Assembly (NCBI RefSeq): GCF_001672915.1
Contig: NZ_LZKR01000117.1
Coordinates: forward strand, 1 to 64,000
DNA: 64,000 nucleotides
Source: Mycobacterium sp. 1245805.9
GTDB lineage: Bacteria; Actinomycetota; Actinomycetes; Mycobacteriales; Mycobacteriaceae
Direction of reading: 5' to 3'
This document shows positions 50,334 to 58,700 of the stretch, piece by piece. Every line of letters begins with the position of its first letter. Position 1 is the first letter of the stretch. Below the pieces are notes generated by a model. It had not been told where the DNA came from and did no database searches. It worked only from the letters and a program-made list of their open reading frames with translations. The position numbers and the translations under genes were made by a program.

Positions 50334-50814
50334 CGTCCCCTCCGACTAGGAAAGCGCGACGGGCTCAGTGTTTAGGCATCTCGTCACCCGCGCAAACGCT
50401 AGCCAACGCCATGACGGTCGAGTTAATTCCTGCGTGGTGCGCGGCCGCCTCCGAGCCGCGCGGCAACCGCACCGCTCGTCGCACTCCACCCGGCCAGTTT
50501 GGAGGGCGACGACCAACGGCAGGGTGAGCTACTCGCGCGCGCACAGCAACAAGAGACGCTCAACAAGGGACACGCACGACGGTGTTGGAGTCGGGGGTGT
50601 GGAACATCTTGCGCTAGAAGCGATTTCACTGTGAGGCGCTGATTTATGGTGTCGGCCTCAGGCGTCGTTGCCATCGGGATGGCCACGCGGTCGTGCCGAA
50701 AATCAGTGTCCGGAAATAGCCGATTCGCCGGCGCAAATTTGTTACAAGACGTCCATTGTTGTCACGGGTTGAAACCAGCACAGTTTTAAGGCCACAGCGC
50801 GTACGCTGATCGAC
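50334..50814. other. intergenic region, divergent promoters
   Basis: A 481-nt gap between the divergent mmpS and zinc-ribbon genes. I see no gene or RNA in it; open frames in both directions look random. A small inverted repeat (GCGCGGC at 50439-50445, GCCGCGC at 50455-50461) and the -10 of the downstream gene are the only structures noted. Confidence 0.6.
50802..50807 (+). promoter_or_regulatory. -10 element of leaderless zinc-ribbon gene
   Basis: TACGCT lies 7 nt before the ATG at 50815, the same hexamer and spacing as in front of orn. Confidence 0.5.
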
Positions 50815-51039
50815 ATGGCTACCAAGGCCAAGGTCAAGCTCAAGACCTGCGTACATTGCGGCCATACGTTCGATCCGAACGATCGACCGCATGACCTGTC
50901 CGATCCCGACTGGCTTCCGGCCGCCTCAGTTTATTGTTCGCAAGAATGCGCCGACCGGTTCCATTGCGATATGGGACATTGCTGCTCGACCCGCGCGAAA
51001 GAAAAGGCTCGTCGCGAAGCCGCCAAAGCCGCGCGATAA
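50815..51039 (+). CDS. small zinc-ribbon protein
   Basis: A 74-residue basic protein. Cysteines C12, C15, C41 and C45 (CVHC ... YCSQEC) make a likely zinc ribbon; C51, C56 and C57 in HCDMGHCC could form a second site or redox pair. The C-terminal 17 residues are Lys/Arg/Ala-rich and probably bind nucleic acid. I do not recognise a named family. A -10-like TACGCT 7 nt upstream indicates a leaderless mRNA. It stands alone, facing away from mmpS. Confidence 0.72.
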   Translation: MATKAKVKLKTCVHCGHTFDPNDRPHDLSDPDWLPAASVYCSQECADRFHCDMGHCCSTRAKEKARREAAKAAR

Positions 51040-51082
51040 ACGACGCTTCCCCAAATAGCGAACTCGCCACTTTCCGCGATGG

Positions 51083-51310
51083 TCAGCGGTCCCTGATCCT
51101 GCGCACCACCACGATCACGACGACCGAAGAGATCCCCACCAGCGAGGCGATCACCACGGGCTTCTTCACGAATTCGACCGCGCGGGCCTTGATGTCGTCG
51201 GCGAGACGGCGGGGGTTGGCGCGCTCGGCGAGTGAGTCGACGGTGGCCGCCAGCTGGTCGCGGGCGACGTCGATGTCCCGCTTGATGGCCTCGGGGTCCC
51301 GGTCCGCCAC
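51083..51310 (-). CDS. DUF3618 membrane protein (Rv2520c-like)
   Basis: A 75-residue protein from GTG at 51310, with GGAGG 8-9 nt upstream. Residues 5-40 have the DUF3618 pattern DPEAIKRDIDVARDQLAATVDSLAERANPRRLADDIKAR; a C-terminal transmembrane helix follows (VIASLVGISSVVVIVVV). The length equals the M. tuberculosis homologue next to bcp. The function is unknown. It is divergent from bcp across a 104-nt gap. A longer frame upstream is rejected because the conserved domain and the ribosome site both begin here. Confidence 0.85.
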   Translation of the reverse strand: MADRDPEAIKRDIDVARDQLAATVDSLAERANPRRLADDIKARAVEFVKKPVVIASLVGISSVVVIVVVRRIRDR

Positions 51311-51414
51311 GTGTCTGTCCTCCAAGTCCCAGTCTTCAGGTGATACACCCGCCCGCACTACCCTAGATCAGCCGGCGACAACCCCATCGCGCCGGTGAAG
51401 AGAAAGGACCCACG

Positions 51415-51888
51415 TTGACCGAGACCACCCGGCTCGCCCCGGGCGACAAGGCGCCCGCCTTCAGCCTGCCCGACGCCGACGGCAACACGGTGTCGCTGGC
51501 CGACTACAAGGGACGCCGAGTGGTCGTCTATTTCTATCCGGCCGCCTCGACGCCGGGATGCACCAAACAGGCGTGCGACTTTCGCGACAACCTGCGCGAG
51601 CTCAACGAGGCCGGGCTGGACGTGGTGGGCATTTCGCCGGACAAGCCCGAGAAGCTGGCGAAGTTCCGCGACGCCGAGAAGCTGACGTTCCCCCTGCTGT
51701 CCGATCCCGACCGCAAGGTGCTGACGGCATGGGGCGCCTACGGCGAGAAGCAGATGTACGGCAAGACCGTCACCGGGGTGATCCGGTCGACCTTCGTGGT
51801 CGACGAGAAGGGCAAGATCGCGGTCGCGCAGTACAACGTCAAGGCCACCGGCCACGTCGCCAAGCTGCGGCGCGACCTCTCGGTGTAG
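51415..51888 (+). CDS. bcp: peroxiredoxin, BCP/PrxQ type
   Basis: A 157-residue thioredoxin-fold peroxidase starting with TTG. The peroxidatic cysteine is C49 in STPGCTKQACDF and the resolving one C54, spaced as in alpha-type BCP proteins. DKAPAFSLPDADGNTVSLADYKGRRVVVYFYP and GVIRSTFVVDEKGKI are typical family blocks. It reduces alkyl hydroperoxides and H2O2 in the cytosol with thioredoxin. An AAAGGA site precedes the start. It corresponds to Rv2521. The DUF4239 gene follows 123 nt downstream on the same strand but is not obviously co-transcribed. Confidence 0.93.
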   Translation: MTETTRLAPGDKAPAFSLPDADGNTVSLADYKGRRVVVYFYPAASTPGCTKQACDFRDNLRELNEAGLDVVGISPDKPEKLAKFRDAEKLTFPLLSDPDRKVLTAWGAYGEKQMYGKTVTGVIRSTFVVDEKGKIAVAQYNVKATGHVAKLRRDLSV

Positions 51889-52011
51889 TCGAGGATTGAA
51901 GATCCCACCAGACAGCAGCACTCATCTGGTGGACAACCCGCGAAGTTATTCGGCGACACGTCGGTCGCGCTTCGCGGGATGGCTGGCGCTTGTTGGCATC
52001 CTGATTGATTG

Positions 52012-52797
52012 ATGGGGGACTTCGGGTCAATCGGCGCGTGGCTGTTGTTGGCCGTCGTCATCGTCGGCGCCGTACTGATAGCGGTGAGCACCGTCCAGCT
52101 GGGCAGCCGGGTCCTTTCCGATGACACCGGCCCGGAACACAACTCGGCGCTTTCGCCGTACGTGACGGTTGTGGGACTGGTCTACGGCGCTCTCCTCGGT
52201 TTCACCGTTGTGGTCGGCTGGCAGGAATTCCTGTCCGCCGAGGTCAATGTTTCCAACGAGGCATCGACATTGACGACGATGTACCGCCAGACCGTCGCCA
52301 TGCCGCAGCCCGAGCAATCGCAGATCCGCGAACAGCTGCGCCAGTACGCGGATGGGACGCAGGGCCCGGAGTGGGGCAAGCAGGATTTCGGACGCATCAG
52401 CAATCGTGGGCGGGCCGCGATCACGGCAATGTATCGCATCGTCGGCGGTCAGCAGTCCAATGCCGCGTCGAGCCCCATCAGCCAAGATTTTCTAGGCCGG
52501 CTGTCCGCCTTGGCATCCGAACGCAGCACCCGCATCCTGGATGCCAAGCCACGAATACCGCCGCTGCTGTGGTGTTCTTTGATCTTCGGCGGGTTGGTGC
52601 TGATCACCCTCACCGGCTTTTTGCGCCTGACGAGCAACCGTGGTCACATGGTCCTGACGAGCACGGTCGCCGTCCTGCTCGGCTTACTGCTATTCCTCGT
52701 CTTCGTCCTCGACCATCCTTTCGGCCCACTAGGCGTCACCTCGCAACCATTTGCCCACGCGGTTGCGGTTTTTGACGAGGTCGACCGCGGAACGTGA
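52012..52797 (+). CDS. DUF4239 membrane protein
   Basis: A 261-residue protein with four hydrophobic helices: two near the N-terminus (WLLLAVVIVGAVLIAVSTVQL and VTVVGLVYGALLGFTVVVGW) and two near the C-terminus. The central soluble part includes VSNEASTLTTMYRQTVAMPQP and ERSTRILDAKPRIPPLLW, the DUF4239 pattern, distantly bestrophin-like. The function is unknown. It lies between bcp and the M20 peptidase, which are adjacent in M. tuberculosis, so it is part of a three-gene insertion. Confidence 0.82.
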   Translation: MGDFGSIGAWLLLAVVIVGAVLIAVSTVQLGSRVLSDDTGPEHNSALSPYVTVVGLVYGALLGFTVVVGWQEFLSAEVNVSNEASTLTTMYRQTVAMPQPEQSQIREQLRQYADGTQGPEWGKQDFGRISNRGRAAITAMYRIVGGQQSNAASSPISQDFLGRLSALASERSTRILDAKPRIPPLLWCSLIFGGLVLITLTGFLRLTSNRGHMVLTSTVAVLLGLLLFLVFVLDHPFGPLGVTSQPFAHAVAVFDEVDRGT

Positions 52798-52831
52798 GGA
52801 TTGTCGAGCGGGTTCGAATAGTGAGTTCCGA

Positions 52832-53191
52832 TTACGTTGAGATGCACTGCACCAGGTTGGCTTCGCCCGACTCGGTCTTGGACTGGGTGTCCTTCACGGT
52901 CCCGTTGACGGTGATCGTGCACGTCGTCTTCTGACCCGTCGGATTCGCGGCGACGCTCAGCACCGCCGACGGGCTGGTGTCCTTGCTGGTGAACGAGACC
53001 GACCACGGGACCGGCTGATTGTTCAGAACCTGCAGGACACCGGTCGCGTCGTAATAGGACACCGCCGCCAACGGGGCATCCGACGTCACGGTGTACACCA
53101 CCACATCGCCCGGCGCGCCGGCCGCGACCGGCGCCGCTGTCAGCAACACCCCGACCGATAGCGCGGGGGCTAGGGCAAACCGTGCCTTCAT
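52832..53191 (-). CDS. secreted MmpS-like domain protein
   Basis: A 119-residue exported protein. The signal peptide MKARFALAPALSVGVLLTAAPVAAGA is followed by a compact beta domain: GDVVVYTVTSDAPLAAVSYYDATGVLQVLNNQPVPWSVSFTSKDTSPSAVLSVAANPTGQKTTCTITVNGTVKDTQSKTESGEANLVQC, resembling the MmpS periplasmic domain with its cysteine pair. It may be an orphan accessory factor at the cell envelope. GGAG seven nt before the ATG at 53191 decides the start over a longer frame. It is divergent from the DUF3060 gene. Confidence 0.8.
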   Translation of the reverse strand: MKARFALAPALSVGVLLTAAPVAAGAPGDVVVYTVTSDAPLAAVSYYDATGVLQVLNNQPVPWSVSFTSKDTSPSAVLSVAANPTGQKTTCTITVNGTVKDTQSKTESGEANLVQCIST

Positions 53192-53351
53192 CAGTGCTCC
53201 TTTGTCGCCCCCGCTCACGGGTACTTTGCGCCCGCTCGCGCGTATCAGCAACTCGTAGACGCAACGCCGGTCCGGTCGCGCACAAGGATCTCGCAAGCGT
53301 TATGGGGCAGACTGTTCGCGCGCCTAGATGGAGACGCGTAAGGAGTCGACG

Positions 53352-53885
53352 ATGAGGGACCAAGAAGACCCCGAGCAGTACATCCGCGACCTGGAAAGCG
53401 GTGTCGGCCAGACGCCGGTGACCCCGCCCCGGCCGTTCGGCACCGACTCGGGAAGTCGGGCGGTACCCGCGGAGGCCTCGCGGCGGCGGTTTCCCAGCGT
53501 GGCCGAGCTGGCGACGAATCCGCGAAAAAGGTTCCTACTGATCTGTGGGGTCGCGGCCCTGATCGCCATCGGATGCTACGTGGCGACGCATTACAGCAAG
53601 GACACCGTGCACGGACACCTCATCATGATCAACGCTGGTACGACGGGCACGATCGACTGCAACAACGGAAACCTCGAGCTGGACGGGGGCAACAACACGT
53701 ACACAGTCACCGGCCACTGCCAGCGGCTCGACATCCGAGGTAGCGCAAATAAAGTCACCGTCGACAGCGCCGACACCATCGGGATCATCGGCGACGACAA
53801 CGTGGTGATCTACCACTCCGGCGCACCGACGATCAACAAGACGGGAAGCAACGATATCGTCGCCGAACGTCTGAGCAACCGTTGA
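53352..53885 (+). CDS. DUF3060 membrane-anchored protein
   Basis: A 177-residue protein. A cytosolic N-terminus (1-60) with a DPEQYIRDLE motif is followed by one transmembrane helix (RFLLICGVAALIAIGCYVATHY) and a C-terminal beta-helix-like DUF3060 domain: GTIDCNNGNLELDGGNNTYTVTGHCQRLDIRGSANKVTVDSADTIGIIGDDNVVIYHSG. The repeated Gly-Asn-Thr rungs are typical. The function is unknown; such proteins face the cell wall. GGAG before the ATG at 53352 fixes the start. It ends 4 nt before the stop of the convergent M20 gene. Confidence 0.83.
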   Translation: MRDQEDPEQYIRDLESGVGQTPVTPPRPFGTDSGSRAVPAEASRRRFPSVAELATNPRKRFLLICGVAALIAIGCYVATHYSKDTVHGHLIMINAGTTGTIDCNNGNLELDGGNNTYTVTGHCQRLDIRGSANKVTVDSADTIGIIGDDNVVIYHSGAPTINKTGSNDIVAERLSNR

Positions 53886-53889
53886 GAAC

Positions 53890-55224
53890 CTAGCCCAGGT
53901 TGGCCAGCAGCAGGGCCTCGGCGATCGCCGCGCGCTCCAGCACGCCAAGGTGCAGGCTTTCGTTGATGCTGTGCGCCTGGGTCGCCGGGTCCTCGACGCC
54001 GGTGACGAGGATCTTCGCCTGCGGGAACGCCGCCGCGAACTCGGCGATGAACGGGATCGAGCCACCCATCCCCATATCGATCGGCTCGGCGCCCCAGGCC
54101 TGCCGAAAGGCCGCCCGCGCCGCGTCATAAACCGGGCCGCTGGCGTCGATGGCGTAGGGCTCGCCCTTGTCGCCGCGCGTGACGCTGACCCGCGCCCCCC
54201 ACGGGGCGTGCCGCTGCAGATGTGACGTCAACGCGTCCAGGTGCGCCTCGGCGTCGCCGCCGGGAGCTATCCGCATGCTGACCTTGGCCCCGGCCCGCGG
54301 GATGAGCGTATTCGACGCTGCCGCAACGGGTGTCGTGTCGATGCCGATCACGGTGATCGCCGGTTTGGCCCACAGCCGCTGGGGCACCGAACCGGAACCG
54401 ATCTCGGACACCCCGTCCAGCACACCGGAATCGGCGCGCACCCGCCCGGGCGGATAGTCGGGGTAGTTCAGTGAGCTGATGTCGGTTTCGTGCAGCCCGG
54501 CCACGGCGACGTTGCCGTCGTCGTCGTGCAGACTGGCCAGCACCCGCACCAGGGCGCTCAGCGCGTCGGGAACCACCCCGCCCCACAGGCCCGAGTGCAG
54601 CCCGTGGTCGAGCGTGGCCACCTCGACCACGCAGTCGACCAGCCCGCGCAGCGAAACCGTGAGCGCGGGGGTGTCGGTGCTCCAGTTGTCCGAGTCCGCG
54701 ATGACGATCACGTCGGCGGTCAGCGCGTCGCGGTCGGCGCGGAGCAGTCGGCCCAGCGACGGCGAGCCGGATTCCTCCTCGCCCTCGACGAAGACCGTCA
54801 CGCCGACCGGCGGCTGGCCGCCGTGTGCGCGAAATGCCGCCAAATGCGTTGCCACACCGGCCTTGTCGTCGGCGCTGCCGCGGCCGTACAGCCGGCCGTC
54901 GCGCTCGGTGGGCTCGAAGGGCGGCGATACCCACTGGCCGTGGTCGCCCTCGGGCTGCACGTCGTGGTGCGCGTACAGCAACACGGTGGGCGCTCCCGGC
55001 GGCGCCGGATGCCGCGCGATGACGGCCGGCGCCCCGCCCTCGCTGACGATGCGCACGTCGCCAAAACCGGCCTGCGACAACAGGTCCGCCACCGCCTGCG
55101 CGCTGCGGTGCACCTCGTCGCGCCGGGCCGGGTCGGCCCACACCGATTCGATCCGCACCAAGTCCTCGAGGTCGCGGCGCACCGACGGCAACACCTCGCG
55201 GACGCGCTCAGTCAGATCGCTCAT
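53890..55224 (-). CDS. M20-family metallopeptidase/dipeptidase (Rv2522c-like)
   Basis: A 444-residue di-zinc peptidase. Metal ligands and catalytic residues are visible in order: His/Asp in LLYAHHDVQPEG, Asp in YGRGSADDKAGV, the Glu pair in VEGEEESGSPSL, Asp in VIADSDNWS, and a C-terminal His in TQAHSINESLHLG. The dimerisation domain (about 190-310) includes HSGLWGGVVPDALSALVRVL. Such enzymes cleave dipeptides or N-acyl amino acids in the cytosol. A 92-nt gap with a REP-like hairpin separates it from acpS. It corresponds to Rv2522c. Confidence 0.91.
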   Translation of the reverse strand: MSDLTERVREVLPSVRRDLEDLVRIESVWADPARRDEVHRSAQAVADLLSQAGFGDVRIVSEGGAPAVIARHPAPPGAPTVLLYAHHDVQPEGDHGQWVSPPFEPTERDGRLYGRGSADDKAGVATHLAAFRAHGGQPPVGVTVFVEGEEESGSPSLGRLLRADRDALTADVIVIADSDNWSTDTPALTVSLRGLVDCVVEVATLDHGLHSGLWGGVVPDALSALVRVLASLHDDDGNVAVAGLHETDISSLNYPDYPPGRVRADSGVLDGVSEIGSGSVPQRLWAKPAITVIGIDTTPVAAASNTLIPRAGAKVSMRIAPGGDAEAHLDALTSHLQRHAPWGARVSVTRGDKGEPYAIDASGPVYDAARAAFRQAWGAEPIDMGMGGSIPFIAEFAAAFPQAKILVTGVEDPATQAHSINESLHLGVLERAAIAEALLLANLG

Positions 55225-55234
55225 GCCTCCCCTT

Positions 55235-55305
55235 CATCCCGCGAGCGTGCACAGAATGCCCTCAACCGGCGGCGTGTCGCGGACAAACACGCACGCTCGC
55301 GGATG
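55235..55305. repeat. REP-like intergenic inverted repeat
   Basis: Left arm CATCCCGCGAGCGTGC (55235-55250) and right arm GCACGCTCGCGGATG (55291-55305) are complementary except for one bulged C, with a 40-nt loop. The whole element fills the short gap between acpS and the M20 peptidase, both read leftward. Similar GCGAGCGTGCGTGT sequences seem to me to recur in mycobacterial intergenic DNA, but I cannot count copies here. Confidence 0.55.
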
Positions 55306-55316
55306 AGGGCTCGCGC

Positions 55317-55709
55317 TCAAGGAGTCTCCAGGATCGCGACGGCGGCGGCGGTATCCCCTTCGTGCGTCAGCGACACGTGGATCGTCACGTCGGCCAGATG
55401 CTTGGCGATGTCCCCGGTCAGCCGCACCCGGGGTCGGCCCCACATGTCGGTGACCACCTCGATGTCACGGTGGATGTCCTCCGGCAACACGGGCCGCTGC
55501 GCGAACCGCGACACCGACCAGGCCTTGATCACCGCCTCCTTCGCCGCCCAGCGGGCCGCCAGGTGGCGCGCCGCCGACGAACTCTTGTCCGAGGCGTCGC
55601 GCCGCTCACCCGGGGTGAACGTTTCGGAGAATGTCGTTCCCGGTTGGTCGACCTGCTCGGCGAAATCAGGGATGGAGACGAGATCGATCCCCACACCGAC
55701 AATGCCCAT
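55317..55709 (-). CDS. acpS: holo-[acyl-carrier-protein] synthase
   Basis: A 130-residue phosphopantetheinyl transferase. Key marks are GVGIDLVSIPDF with the Mg-binding Asp, and AARWAAKEAVIKAW with the catalytic Glu-Lys region; WGRPRVRLTG and HVSLTHEGDTAAAVAI are the other family blocks. It transfers the phosphopantetheine arm of CoA to carrier domains. Its ATG is 28 nt after the fas stop on the same strand, so the two are probably one transcript; mycobacterial FAS-I lacks the C-terminal transferase domain found in fungi and needs this enzyme. It corresponds to Rv2523c. Confidence 0.95.
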   Translation of the reverse strand: MGIVGVGIDLVSIPDFAEQVDQPGTTFSETFTPGERRDASDKSSSAARHLAARWAAKEAVIKAWSVSRFAQRPVLPEDIHRDIEVVTDMWGRPRVRLTGDIAKHLADVTIHVSLTHEGDTAAAVAILETP

Positions 55710-55737
55710 GGCTGGCCAGGTTAACCGATGGACGGCG

Positions 55738-58700
55738 TCACCCGGCAGGGACCTGGTAGGCGTCGTCGTCGCCCAGACGGGCGGCCGGATTCAACAGCAT
55801 CGCCGCCTCCTGCCGCTTCTCCGCCACCTCGTGGTCGAAGCGACGGTCCGGGGGCCGCTGGTACATCGGCGGGCCACCGGCGATGGCCGACACGAGTCGG
55901 CGCTGGCCGGCCAGCAGGCGGGCGTCCGCACGCCGCTGGTAGTCGGCGCGCTGATCCGGGTCCAGCGCGGCGATGAACGCCTGGGGGTGCACCAGCGCGA
56001 CGAGCCCGGACACGTGGCCGAACCCGAGGCTGGTCAGCATCCCCGCCTTGAGCGGGAATTTCTCACCGAGCCGCAGCGTGTCGCGCACCCAGACGAAGTG
56101 CGAGGAGCCCGCCAGTTCGTCGTCGACGCAATCCAGGCTGCGGTTGGGCGGGATGACCCCGTCGCGCAGCATCTGGCACAGGCCCATCGTCTGGAAGACC
56201 GCGGCACCGCCCTTGGCGTGGCCGGTGAGGCTCTTCTGCGATACCACGAACAACGGGGCGCCCGGCGAGCGGCCCAGCGAGTCGGCCAGCCGCTCGTGCA
56301 GCTCGGTCTCGTTGGGATCGTTGGCCAGCGTCGACGTGTCGTGCTTGGAGATCACGGCGATGTCGTCGGCGCCGACGCCCAGCTTGGCCAGCGCCCGCGC
56401 CAGCGGCGAGTCCTTGCCGCCGCGGCCCGCGCCCAGCGCACCCAGGCCCGGGGCCGGGATCGAGGTGTGCACGCCGTCGCCGAACGACTGCGCGAACGCG
56501 ACCACGGCGAGGACCGGCAGGCCCATCTTCAGCGCCAGGTCGCCGCGCGCCATCAGGATGGTGCCGCCACCCTGCGCCTCGACGAAGCCCAGCCGGCGCC
56601 GGTCGTTGGGCCGGGAGAACTTCGAGTCGTGGATCCCGCGGCCGCGCATCATGCCGGTATCCGCGGTCGCGGCCATGTCGCCGAAGCCGATGATGCCCTC
56701 GAGCGTCAGGTCGTCGATGCCGCCGGCGACCACCATCTCGGCCTTGCCCAGCCGGATCTTGTCGAGGCCCTCCTCCATCGACACGGCGGCGGTCGCGCAA
56801 GCGGCGACGGGGTGGATCATCGCGCCGTAGCTGCCGATGTAGGACTGAACCACGTGTGCGGCAACGATATTGGGCAGCACCTCTTGGAAGATGTCGTTCG
56901 GCTTGTTACGGCCCAACAGGTTGCCGTGGTACATCGTCTGCATCGACGTGCCACCGCCCATGCCGGTACCCATGGTGTTGGCCACCATGCTCGGGTGCAC
57001 GTAGCGCATCACCTCGGCCGGGCTGAAGCCGGCGGACAGGAACGCGTCGACGGTCGCCACGATGTTCCACACGGCAAGCCGGTCAATGGAACTCGCCATG
57101 TCGGGGCTGATACCCCACACCGTCGGGTCGAACCCGGTCGGCACCTGGCCGCCGACGACCCGGGACAGCTTGGTCTTGCGCGGCACCCGGATCTCGGTGC
57201 CGGCCTTGCGGATGACCTGCCAGTCACTCGAGTCGGGCACCGGGCGGATGATCGTGTGCTCCGGGTCGAACTCGGCGAAGGCGCGCGCGTCGGCTTCCGA
57301 GGACACCACGAACGCGAAGTCCTTCTCCAGGAACACCGAAACCAGCAGCGGGGACGCGTGATCGGGATCGATGGCGCCGTCGTCGACGAACTCACGGATG
57401 CCGCATCGTTCCACCACGGTGTCGTGGTAGCGCTCGACCAGCTCGGACTCGTCGACCAGGTCGCCGGATTCGGTGTCGTACCAACCGGGTTGGGGGTCGT
57501 CTTCCCAACGGATCAGCCCGGTGGTCCAGGCCAGCTCGAGCACACCGGCCGCCGACAGCTCGTTGTCGACCTCCATCTCGAACCGGGTGCGCGACGAGCC
57601 GTACGGTCCGAGCTCGGCGCCGCCGACGATCACCACCAGCTCGGCGGGGTCGACGTCGAGGTCGGCCCATTCCGGGGGCGGTGCCGGGCGGTAGCCGCGC
57701 GGCGGCGACGGCAGCGCGCGAATGGTGCCCACGGCCGCGTCGTCGTCGTCCTCGCCGGCGGCCTCGGCCGACATCTCCTCGCGCGCCTTGGCGGCCAGCT
57801 CGGCCATATCGAGGTTGGCCTCGGCGAGCCCGCCGGTCAGGTCGGCCTCGATCGGCTTGCTGGCCGCGGCCACCTTGGACTCCACGTCGCACAGGCTCAG
57901 CAGCATCGCGGCCATCTCGTCGGTGGAGTAGGTGGTGACGCCGGCCTCCTCGACCGCGCTGACGATCGCGTCGTTGTGGCCCATCAGCCCGGTGCCGCGG
58001 GTCCAGCCAATCAGCGCGTGCGCCAGGCTGACTCGGGCCGCCCAGGACGACTCGGCGTGCCAGCGGCTCACCAGCGCGTCCAACGCCGACTTGGCCTCAC
58101 CGTAGGCGCCGTCCCCGCCGAACATGCCGCGGTTGGGCGAGCCCGGCAGGACCACGTGCAGACGCGACGCGATGTCGCGCTCGGCGCCGATCTTCGACAG
58201 GCCGCCGATCAACCGCTGCACGGCCCACAGCAGGACCTTCATCTCCATCTCGGAGCGCGAACCGGCCTCGGACAGGTCGCCGGCGACGCGCGGGGCCGCG
58301 AACGGGAACAGCAGCGTGGGGGTCTGCGCGTCCTTGATGTGAATGGATTGCGGCCCAAGGCTTTCGGACTGCTCGGTGCCGACCCACTCGACCAGGGCGT
58401 CGATGTCGGAGTAGGACGCCATGTTGGCCGCCACCACCCACAGGGCGGCGCCGTAGCGGGCGTGGTCACGGTAGAGCCCGCGGTAGAACGCCAGCCGTTC
58501 GTCGTCGAGCTTGGATGTCGTCGCGATGACGGTGGCGCCGCCGTCGAGCAGACGCGCGACCACCGAGGCCGCGATCGAACCCTTGGAAGCGCCCGTCACC
58601 ACGGCGACCTCGCTGCTGTACGGACCCGGCAGCGGGTTCTCGGCGCCGGCGGCGATGCGGCCGTACAGCGACGCGTGGATCTGGCGGCCGGCGGCCAGCG

